Below are positions 32,410 through 38,661 of a stretch of DNA of 38,661 bases, piece by piece. Below the pieces are notes generated by a model. It did no database searches. It was given only the letters and a program-made list of their open reading frames with translations, and was not told the DNA's origin. Made by a program: the position numbers and the translations under genes. The stretch spans positions 1 to 38,661 of the forward strand of contig CAKSPH010000026.1 of NCBI GenBank assembly GCA_934481355.1, in the 5' to 3' direction. Position 1 is the stretch's first letter, and every line of letters begins with the position of its first letter. The stretch is from an uncultured Oscillospiraceae bacterium. GTDB taxonomy: Bacteria; Bacillota; Clostridia; Oscillospirales; Ruminococcaceae.

Positions 32410-34230
32410 ATGGACATAATCAATTCATTGGGGTCTAAGAGCCTTGCTTTGTTACTTTCTGCAATACTTTCGCTGACCGGCTGCGCAGGAAATGAAAACT
32501 CCCGGCAGGACGGTCCCGGGCAGGCTCCGGACAGCTCCACTGCTGAAAGCGTACCTGAGACGCCCGATTCATCAGAGGCAAACAGCATGACATCACTTGA
32601 AGTTATCCGCGCGATGGGCAACGGAATAAACCTTGGCAATACGCTGGAGGCATATAACCATGCGGCATATCTTGCCGGCTCCGATCCGGGGCACTTTGAA
32701 TCCGGATGGGGTCAGCCGCGCACAACTCAGGAAATGATACAGGGAATGAAAGCAGCCGGGTTTGATACAATCCGCATTCCCGTGGCATGGACGAACGGCA
32801 TGAACTACGAGTCCGGTGATTACACTATCGACTCCCGTCTTATGGACAGAGTTGACGAGATAGTTACATGGGCTCTTGACGCCGATATGTACGTTATCAT
32901 CAACGACCACTGGGACGGAGGCTGGTGGGGTATGTTCGGCGCTGCCGAGCAGGAGACCCGCGACAAGGCAATGGATATGTACAAATCCATGTGGACGCAG
33001 ATAGCCGGGCATTTCGCCGACCGCTCCTACAAACTGATCTTCGAATCGGCTAACGAGGAGCTCGGCGACCGTCTGAACGACAAGGATGTTACCGGAAGCA
33101 AGGGAAAACTCACAGAAAACGAGTGTTATGATACTACAAACCAGATAAACAGCGAATTTGTGAAGCTGATACGCAGTCAGGGAGGCATGAACGCCGACAG
33201 ATTCCTTCTCATCGCCGGATATAACACCGATATCACAAAGACCTGCGACGACCGTTTCAAAATGCCGGAGGATTCCGCCGACAGCAAGCTGCTGCTCTCC
33301 GTGCACTACTACACCCCGTGGGACTACTGCGGAACCGACGGCGTAAATCAGTGGGGCTCCCCGAGCGACTATGACGAGCAGAACGGGCTTTTTGAAAAGC
33401 TTAGCAAGTTCTCTGAGCAGGGATACGGCGTTGTTATCGGCGAGTATGCCGTTATGATGAAGAACGGTGGTATCAAGCCCGACACGGACGTGTTCTACTC
33501 GAATCTCATGGACAACTGTGACCTGTACGATTTCTGTCCTGTTCTGTGGGATTGCAGCAATTTCTATAAGAGGATAACGAACACGCTTTCCGATGAAAAA
33601 CTTGCTGAGCTGTTCAGCTCCAGAGCCGCTGCGGATGAAGCCGGGAAGTCCGTTGAGGACATCAGGTCGGAAGCCAGAAAACGCATTGAGAACACCCGGG
33701 AAAAGGCCGAATCCGACGCAATGGCAGATGTGGAGCTCCCTCCGTCTGAGGACGCGGCAGTTGCATGGATAATGTTCCAGAGCAGCGACTACACAAAGGC
33801 TTACAGCGTTGGCGACACCTATGACCCGACAAACAAAACCAAGGGGATCCGAGAGAAGAACGCGCTCATTACCGGCGCCGGAACATATACGGTCAGCCTT
33901 GACTTCACGGAATGCGGCGCTGCAAAGGGCGTAGCTTTCTCGGCGCTTGGTATTTCTAACGGCGAGGATCTGTTCCCGGGTTATACCTACACCATCGACA
34001 AGATACTTATTAATAATGCTCCGTATGTGCCCGACGGTAAGGAGTTCACCACCTCCGACGACAAGCACTGCACAAGGGTGAACCTATACAACGGCTGGGT
34101 AAACAGTCTTCCGAAGGAAGCAAGGACCACCGACGGAGACCTCACAGACTGCACTGCTCAGATCATGAATATAAGTGATAAGACTTCCATAGAGAATATT
34201 TCTGTAACTTTCACTGTTCACGAACCGTAA
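32410..34230 (+). CDS. Surface lipoprotein GH5 (GH5_4-like) endoglucanase with unassigned C-terminal module
   Basis: A 606-residue secreted lipoprotein: lipobox LTGC with C25, a short Pro/Ser linker, then a GH5 domain (about 60-390). GNGINLGNTLEAY, FDTIRIPVAW and NDHWDGGWWG fit subfamily GH5_4 (endoglucanase, xyloglucanase, lichenase). Acid/base is E216 (FESANEE) and nucleophile E345 (VIGEYAV). A charged helical stretch (about 392-440), unusual as a linker, joins a C-terminal beta-rich module (about 448-605) rich in aromatic and Asp residues; it is probably carbohydrate binding but I do not recognise its family. No dockerin. GGAGG lies seven bases before the ATG, and a LacI-type operator lies in the promoter. 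Confidence 0.9.
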   Translation: MDIINSLGSKSLALLLSAILSLTGCAGNENSRQDGPGQAPDSSTAESVPETPDSSEANSMTSLEVIRAMGNGINLGNTLEAYNHAAYLAGSDPGHFESGWGQPRTTQEMIQGMKAAGFDTIRIPVAWTNGMNYESGDYTIDSRLMDRVDEIVTWALDADMYVIINDHWDGGWWGMFGAAEQETRDKAMDMYKSMWTQIAGHFADRSYKLIFESANEELGDRLNDKDVTGSKGKLTENECYDTTNQINSEFVKLIRSQGGMNADRFLLIAGYNTDITKTCDDRFKMPEDSADSKLLLSVHYYTPWDYCGTDGVNQWGSPSDYDEQNGLFEKLSKFSEQGYGVVIGEYAVMMKNGGIKPDTDVFYSNLMDNCDLYDFCPVLWDCSNFYKRITNTLSDEKLAELFSSRAAADEAGKSVEDIRSEARKRIENTREKAESDAMADVELPPSEDAAVAWIMFQSSDYTKAYSVGDTYDPTNKTKGIREKNALITGAGTYTVSLDFTECGAAKGVAFSALGISNGEDLFPGYTYTIDKILINNAPYVPDGKEFTTSDDKHCTRVNLYNGWVNSLPKEARTTDGDLTDCTAQIMNISDKTSIENISVTFTVHEP

Positions 34231-34237
34231 TAAAAAC

Positions 34238-34261
34238 GAGCCGCTCATTAATGGGCGGCTC
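34238..34261. terminator. Convergent terminator overlapping the lysR-type 3' end
   Basis: GAGCCGC (34238-34244) pairs with GCGGCTC (34255-34261). On the minus strand it is followed by CG then TTTTTATT, so it ends the LysR transcript; the LysR stop codon (34250-34248) lies in the loop. For the GH5 gene the T run is weak. Confidence 0.8.
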
Positions 34262-35120
34262 CTGTTATATTCAGCAGAAATTCCGTGAATCGTTTTACGC
34301 TTTCCGGGAAATATGTGTTCTCCTTATAGACAAGAACGATTTCGGATTCTATCGGGCAATCTGTTATTTCAAAGCAGTCGGCGCGCTCAGGATGTACAAG
34401 TCCTGCCGCAGAAGCCGGAACAAACGATATACCAGCATTGCGCTCCGCAAGATCGACCGCCGTGCGCGCGTCATCGCACAGGCAGATGTAGTGCGGTTCA
34501 AGCCCCATATGGGAGAAAGTCTGCCTGATTATATTCTCCCATCTGCGGTACAATATAAGCGGCTGTTCTGAAAGCAGCTTCATAGTTATTTCTCCTGAAA
34601 TGGTGTTCTTTGGACAGACGACATTCATTTTTTCCTTTGCAAGGCTGTGTATAGCGAATTCAGCCTCAGGAAACGGCGTCCGCACCAGAGCCGCATGAAT
34701 TATATCTCCGCGAAGCTTTTCCAGAAGAGAGTATGTGTTACTTTCGTATATTTCGAAGCGTACGCCGCTGTTTTCCGCAAGAAAAGCTGATATCCATTCC
34801 CCTGCCCTGGTGCAGATCACTGAAGAAACCACGCCAAGACGAATAGTATCTCTTTCGTTCCGGGAGCAGGCTTCAATATCCTGCCGTATGGAGCTTTCCA
34901 TTTTGAGAAGATTCTGTGCTCGGTCATAAAGGAGCTTTCCTGTTTCGGTCAGGCGGATATGTTTTTGTCCGCGTTCGAAAAGAGGACAGCCTAACTCGTT
35001 TTCAAGCAGCTTCATCTGGGTGCTGAGCGGCGGCTGGGACATATACAGCCTTTTGGCGGCGGCGCTTATCGTCCCCTCCTCGGCTACGGTGACAAAATAT
35101 CTGAGCTGTTTTAAATCCAT
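34248..35120 (-). CDS. LysR-family transcriptional regulator
   Basis: A 290-residue LysR-type regulator. The N-terminal winged helix is textbook (MDLKQLRYFVTVAEEGTISAAAKRLYMSQPPLSTQMKLLE, about 1-60), followed by the linker helix and the two-lobed effector-binding domain (about 90-285). The start is ATG 35120 with GGAGG four bases before; an upstream in-frame ATG at 35153 lies inside the LTTR box and is unsupported. It is divergent from the ABC exporter genes, the usual arrangement for a LysR activator and its target. The effector is unknown. Confidence 0.9.
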   Translation of the reverse strand: MDLKQLRYFVTVAEEGTISAAAKRLYMSQPPLSTQMKLLENELGCPLFERGQKHIRLTETGKLLYDRAQNLLKMESSIRQDIEACSRNERDTIRLGVVSSVICTRAGEWISAFLAENSGVRFEIYESNTYSLLEKLRGDIIHAALVRTPFPEAEFAIHSLAKEKMNVVCPKNTISGEITMKLLSEQPLILYRRWENIIRQTFSHMGLEPHYICLCDDARTAVDLAERNAGISFVPASAAGLVHPERADCFEITDCPIESEIVLVYKENTYFPESVKRFTEFLLNITGAAH

Positions 35121-35148
35121 GGTTCCTCCATATTCACAGGCTATTATC

Positions 35149-35169
35149 TCCATACATAAATAGTATGGA
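35149..35169. promoter_or_regulatory. LysR-type binding site (ATAC-N7-GTAT)
   Basis: TCCATAC (35149-35155) and GTATGGA (35163-35169) form an inverted repeat with the classical LTTR T-N11-A spacing. Its centre is about 64 bases upstream of the predicted exporter start point, the expected activation position, and lies in the lysR-type leader. Confidence 0.65.
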
Positions 35170-35187
35170 TTTTTTGCCTGATATATC

Positions 35188-35216
35188 TTTAAAATATCTT
35201 GATTTTATGATATACT
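35188..35216 (+). promoter_or_regulatory. Candidate promoter of the ABC exporter operon
   Basis: TTTAAA (35188-35193), 17-base spacer, extended -10 TGA-TATACT (35211-35216). The weak -35 box fits a promoter that needs an activator. Confidence 0.45.
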
Positions 35217-35235
35217 ATTAAAGGCAATTTGTCAA
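35207..35235 (-). promoter_or_regulatory. Sigma-A promoter of the lysR-type gene
   Basis: Minus strand: TTGACA (35235-35230), 17-base spacer, TATCAT (35212-35207). The -35 box ends two bases outside the palindromic repeat that starts at 35238. Confidence 0.7.
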
Positions 35236-35237
35236 TA

Positions 35238-35360
35238 GGTCACCTCTAAAATAGGTTTGAAAAGGGAAAACGGGCAGAGTGCGCCGGATGCGGGGAGCTT
35301 TGAGAAAGCAGGCGGTATGCTATACACATTTTCATTCAAGCAAGGTTTTTAAAGGTGACC
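35238..35360. repeat. MITE-like imperfect palindrome, copy 2
   Basis: A 123-base element with inverted ends GGTCACCTCTAAAA (35238-35251) and, on the other strand, GGTCACCTTTAAAA (35360-35347), 13 of 14 matching. The right arm continues inward with GAAAATGTGTA, the same subterminal motif as in the copy at 20134-20292. Centre sequence is G-rich and contains no real gene, although an open frame runs through it into the exporter gene. It fills most of the predicted leader of the ABC operon, ending 14 bases before the ribosome binding site. No clear target duplication. Confidence 0.75.
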
Positions 35361-35389
35361 AAAAGATAAACGAAAGGAAGGTAATTTTT

Positions 35390-37111
35390 TTGTTCAAGTT
35401 ACTTGTACACATCAAAAAGTACAGAAAGGAATGTATCTTTGGTCCGCTTTTCAAGCTGCTGGAAGCGCTTCTGGAACTGTTTGTTCCGCTGGTCATTGCC
35501 TCTGTCATCGACGATGGCATAGCGAACGGCGACAAGGGATACGTTGTCGGATTGGTTTTCCTGCTGGTAGGTCTTGGCGTGGTAGGACTTGCGTTCTCCA
35601 TCACCGCGCAGTATTTCTCTGCAAAAGCTGCAGTAGGATTCTCGACAAAGGTAAAGCATGAGCTTTTCCGCCACATCGAGAGCCTATCCTATTCCGAGAT
35701 CGATCACGTTGGTACCTCTACGCTCATCACACGAATGACCAGCGATATGAATCAGATCCAGAATGGCGTAAATCTCACGCTTCGTCTGCTTCTGCGCTCT
35801 CCGTTCGTTGTTTTCGGAGCCATGATAATGGCGTTCACGATAAACGTTCAGGCAGCTCTGATATTCGTTGCGGCCATTCCGGCGCTTTCTGTCGTTATTT
35901 TCGGAATAATGCTGTGGTGCATTCCGCTTTATAAGAAAGTCCAGGCTCGTCTTGACAAGGTGCTTGGGATCACCCGCGAGAACCTCACCGGCGTTCGCGT
36001 CGTACGCGCATTCTGCAAGGAAGAACAGGAAATCAGGGAGTTCACCCGCAGCAACGAGGAGCTTACCTCTGGTCAGAAATTCGTCGGCAGGATATCCGCG
36101 CTGATGAACCCGCTGACATACGTTATAATTAACCTTGCGATAATCTGGCTGATTCAGACCGGAGCCGTACAGGTAAACGACGGCACCCTCTCGCAGGGCG
36201 ATGTAGTGGCTCTGTACAATTATATGTCGCAGATACTCGTTGAGCTGATAAAGCTTGCGAACCTCATAATCAGCCTTACCAAGTGCGTTGCCTGCGGAAA
36301 CCGCGTTCAGGCGCTGTTTGAGATAAAGTCCTCGCAGCAGGTAACAGCTGATAAAGATATTGTCGGAAATGCGGATTATGCTGTTGAATTCCGTAATGTT
36401 TCCCTTAAGTACAAGAATGCTGGCGAGGACTCCCTCACCGGAATGGATTTCGCTGTAAAGCGCGGTGAAACCGTTGGAATTATCGGCGGCACCGGATCGG
36501 GCAAATCATCCCTCGTCAACATGATCCCGAGATTCTATGACGCGACAGGCGGCGAGGTCATCATCGGCGGCAGGAATGTCACCAGCTACGAGCTCCCGGA
36601 GCTTCGTGAGAAAATCGGCATAGTTCCGCAGAAAGCCGTGCTATTCAAGGGATCTATCCGCGACAATATGAAATGGGGCAAGGGCGACGCTACCGATGAG
36701 GAAATTCTCGCGGCGGCAAAAACCGCTCAGGCGGCTGATGTCATTCAGAGCAAGGGCGGACTGGATTTCGAAATAGAACAGGGAGGAAAGAACCTCTCCG
36801 GCGGACAGCGCCAGAGATTCACGATAGCGCGTGCTCTGGTCAGAAAGCCTGAGATACTGATTCTGGACGACAGCGCCTCCGCGCTGGACTTCGCAACTGA
36901 CGCGGCGCTCCGCAGGGCTATCCGCGAAATGGACAGCAACCCGACCGTATTCATCGTTTCCCAGAGGACTTCCTCAATTCAGCACGCAGACAAGATAATC
37001 GTGCTGGACGATGGAAAAATCGCCGGAATCGGCAGGCATGATGAACTACTCGAAAACTGCCCCGTTTACAGCGAGATATACAATTCCCAGTTCAAAAAGG
37101 AGGCGGTTTAA
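35390..37111 (+). CDS. ABC exporter half-transporter with a degenerate ATPase site
   Basis: A 573-residue type IV ABC exporter subunit: six membrane helices (about 15-310) then an ATPase domain with Walker A GGTGSGKSS (366-374), signature LSGGQRQR (469-476) and Walker B ILILDD. The catalytic Glu after Walker B is Asp (D494), and the switch His is Gln (Q525 in VSQRT), so this subunit carries the degenerate site of a heterodimer such as BmrC or TM287. It starts with TTG 35390, eight bases after AAGGAAGG; the longer frame from 35279 runs through a repeat element and is not real. The partner gene follows directly. Substrate (drug, lipid or peptide) is unknown. Confidence 0.92.
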   Translation: MFKLLVHIKKYRKECIFGPLFKLLEALLELFVPLVIASVIDDGIANGDKGYVVGLVFLLVGLGVVGLAFSITAQYFSAKAAVGFSTKVKHELFRHIESLSYSEIDHVGTSTLITRMTSDMNQIQNGVNLTLRLLLRSPFVVFGAMIMAFTINVQAALIFVAAIPALSVVIFGIMLWCIPLYKKVQARLDKVLGITRENLTGVRVVRAFCKEEQEIREFTRSNEELTSGQKFVGRISALMNPLTYVIINLAIIWLIQTGAVQVNDGTLSQGDVVALYNYMSQILVELIKLANLIISLTKCVACGNRVQALFEIKSSQQVTADKDIVGNADYAVEFRNVSLKYKNAGEDSLTGMDFAVKRGETVGIIGGTGSGKSSLVNMIPRFYDATGGEVIIGGRNVTSYELPELREKIGIVPQKAVLFKGSIRDNMKWGKGDATDEEILAAAKTAQAADVIQSKGGLDFEIEQGGKNLSGGQRQRFTIARALVRKPEILILDDSASALDFATDAALRRAIREMDSNPTVFIVSQRTSSIQHADKIIVLDDGKIAGIGRHDELLENCPVYSEIYNSQFKKEAV

Positions 37112-38661
37112 GTGGCAGAAAAAAAGAAAGCCGACAAGGGAACTCTAAAAAAGGTGCTCAAATATGTCAGGAGACATGGATTTTTCATGGCACTGTCGAT
37201 TCTCTTTGCGGCGGCAACCGTTGCCCTGACGCTGTATACGCCTATTCTCATTGGCGACGCCATCGACCTTATCGTTGGCAAGGGCAATGTTGACTTCATT
37301 CAGATAGGCGCAATTCTTCTCAAAACCGGTATCATCATAGGGGTCACGGCTATGCTCCAATGGCTGATGAACACAATAAACAACCGTATAACATACCATG
37401 TTGTCCGCGATATCCGCAACGAGGCTTTCCGGAAGATAGAAATACTTCCGCTCAGCTACATTGACGCGAACCCTTACGGCGATATCGTTAACCGCGTTAT
37501 CGCGGACGCAGACCAGTTTGCGGACGGTCTGCTGATGGGATTCACTCAGCTCTTTACCGGTATTGTAACAATACTTGGAACTCTGTTCTTCCTGTTCTCT
37601 ATAAGCTGGCAGATAGCGGTCGTCGTAGTTCTGGTAACTCCGCTGTCCCTGTTCATTGCAAGATTCATCGCGAACCGAACCTACCGTATGTTCAGGCTTC
37701 AGTCCGAGACACGCGGTAAGCAGACTGCATTCATTGATGAGATGATAGGAAATCAGAAGGTAGTTCAGGCGTTCTCGCACGAAGACGAGGCGCTTCAGGA
37801 ATTCGACAAGATAAACGACAGGCTCGCGGAATGCTCGCTTAAAGCTACGTTCTTCTCTTCCCTGACGAACCCCTGCACGCGCTTTGTGAACAGCGTTGTT
37901 TACGCGGGAGTTGCGCTTTCCGGTGCGCTTATCTGCATTGCCACCGCGGGAGCTGTGAATCCGTTTACAATAGGTCAGCTATCTGCGTGCCTTTCCTATG
38001 CGAACCAGTATACCAAGCCGTTCAATGAGATCTCCGGCGTTGTTACGGAGCTTCAGAATGCGCTCGCCTGCGCTTCAAGACTGTTTGAACTCATTGAGGA
38101 AGAGCCTCAGGTAAGCGAGCCTGCTGACGCTGTAGCGCTCTCGGACGTCAAGGGCAGTGTAAAGCTCGAAAATGTGGAGTTCTCCTACGTCCCGGACAGG
38201 AAGCTCATCGAGGGTCTCAACCTTGCTGTAAAGCCCGGTGAGAGAGTAGCGATTGTCGGACCCACAGGCTGCGGAAAGACTACGATAATCAACCTGCTGA
38301 TGAGATTTTACGATGTAAACAGCGGTTCCATCAGCGTTGAAGGAAACGATATACGCAATGTGACCCGAAACAGCCTACGCCAGAGCTACGGCATGGTTCT
38401 TCAGGAAACATGGCTCCGATCCGGAACAATCCGTGACAACATAATCATGGGCAAGCCTGACGCCACCGAGGAAGAAATAATTGCCGCCGCAAAGGCCTCC
38501 CATGCGCACAGCTTCATCAAGAGACTGCCGCAGGGGTACGACACCGTCATCACCGAGGACGGCGGAAGCCTTTCTCAGGGTCAGAAGCAGCTGCTGTGCA
38601 TTACCCGAGTAATGCTCTGCCTGCCTCCCATGCTTATCCTTGACGAGGCTACCTCCTCTAT
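37112..38661 (+). CDS. ABC exporter half-transporter with canonical ATPase site, partial
   Basis: The first 516 codons of a second exporter subunit, cut by the window edge. GTG 37112 directly follows the TAA of the preceding gene, with AAGGAGG about eleven bases before. Six membrane helices (about 25-300) are followed by Walker A GPTGCGKT (383-390), signature LSQGQKQL (about 487-494) and Walker B LILDEATSS with the catalytic Glu E512. Because this half has the Glu that the upstream subunit lacks, the two make a heterodimer with one active and one degenerate site. The H-loop and last about 60-80 residues lie outside the window. Confidence 0.93.
   Translation, partial: MAEKKKADKGTLKKVLKYVRRHGFFMALSILFAAATVALTLYTPILIGDAIDLIVGKGNVDFIQIGAILLKTGIIIGVTAMLQWLMNTINNRITYHVVRDIRNEAFRKIEILPLSYIDANPYGDIVNRVIADADQFADGLLMGFTQLFTGIVTILGTLFFLFSISWQIAVVVVLVTPLSLFIARFIANRTYRMFRLQSETRGKQTAFIDEMIGNQKVVQAFSHEDEALQEFDKINDRLAECSLKATFFSSLTNPCTRFVNSVVYAGVALSGALICIATAGAVNPFTIGQLSACLSYANQYTKPFNEISGVVTELQNALACASRLFELIEEEPQVSEPADAVALSDVKGSVKLENVEFSYVPDRKLIEGLNLAVKPGERVAIVGPTGCGKTTIINLLMRFYDVNSGSISVEGNDIRNVTRNSLRQSYGMVLQETWLRSGTIRDNIIMGKPDATEEEIIAAAKASHAHSFIKRLPQGYDTVITEDGGSLSQGQKQLLCITRVMLCLPPMLILDEATSS

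Noticed and set aside
32593..34068. A 491-codon open frame on the minus strand opposite the second GH5 gene
   Set aside because: It is a mirror of the GH5 coding frame; the plus-strand protein has a lipobox and both GH5 catalytic motifs, and the minus frame has no family-like motif or credible start signal.
35279..35389. N-terminal extension of the first ABC subunit into the repeat element
   Set aside because: No ribosome binding site, sequence lies in the palindromic repeat, and the family N-terminus begins at TTG 35390.
1..38661. CRISPR arrays, tRNA or rRNA genes, prophage or insertion sequence transposases
   Set aside because: None were seen: no regularly spaced direct repeats, no tRNA-like cloverleaf with a TTCGA arm, and no transposase or integrase motifs in any long frame.

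Overview
The window looks like chromosome of an anaerobic, spore-forming, fibre-degrading Firmicute, most likely Ruminococcus or a close relative in the Oscillospiraceae/Ruminococcaceae. The evidence is a dense set of endospore genes (cotJA, yabP, yabQ, a SipL/SpoVID-type LysM protein, spoIVA, an alpha/beta SASP, a SpoVB/YabM-type flippase), clostridial gene order, strong AGGAGG-type ribosome binding sites with frequent TTG/GTG starts, and three plant-polysaccharide hydrolases (two lipoprotein GH5 enzymes and one cytoplasmic GH26). I saw no rRNA, tRNA, CRISPR array, prophage or transposase.

Layout. 1-196 (-): start of a cotJ spore-coat operon (cotJA, first codons of a likely cotJB). 346-4716 (+): the conserved yabM-mazG-hbs-rqcP-yabP-yabQ-divIC cluster, with a vegetative promoter for hbs, a textbook sigma-E promoter for yabP-yabQ, and a separate vegetative promoter inside yabQ for divIC. 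4781-6328 (+): cardiolipin synthase. 6359-8908 (-): typA and a YjjG-type HAD phosphatase. 9089-16850 (-): a six-gene operon, tepA-uppP-ftsK/spoIIIE-ygiQ-MBL hydrolase-DUF3006, read from one strong promoter (16947-16975) to one terminator (9062-9080). 17097-20128 (+): sipL-like and spoIVA, two spore-coat base partners, back to back. 20344-24437 (-): SASP, perR with a self-overlapping PerR box, and carB without carA.

24637-34230 is a metabolic block: a CBM2-GH5 cellulase lipoprotein (+), an hpt-purine permease operon (-), tcdA overlapping a signal-less GH26 mannanase (+), a SpoU methyltransferase followed by an AraC regulator (-), and a GH5_4-type lipoprotein with an unassigned C-terminal module (+). 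34248-38661 holds a LysR regulator divergent from a heterodimeric ABC exporter; a LysR-type box lies about 64 bp upstream of the exporter's predicted start point.

The signals least explained by ordinary annotation are: (i) two related imperfect-palindrome, MITE-like elements (20134-20292 and 35238-35360), one in the spoIVA 3' region and one filling the exporter leader; (ii) a leader hairpin that pairs with the Shine-Dalgarno sequence of the first flippase gene; (iii) a translationally coupled tcdA-GH26 pair; (iv) a LacI/CcpA-type palindrome on the predicted start point of the second GH5 gene; (v) the structured leader of hpt. All functional calls come from reading motifs and context; no database search was run.
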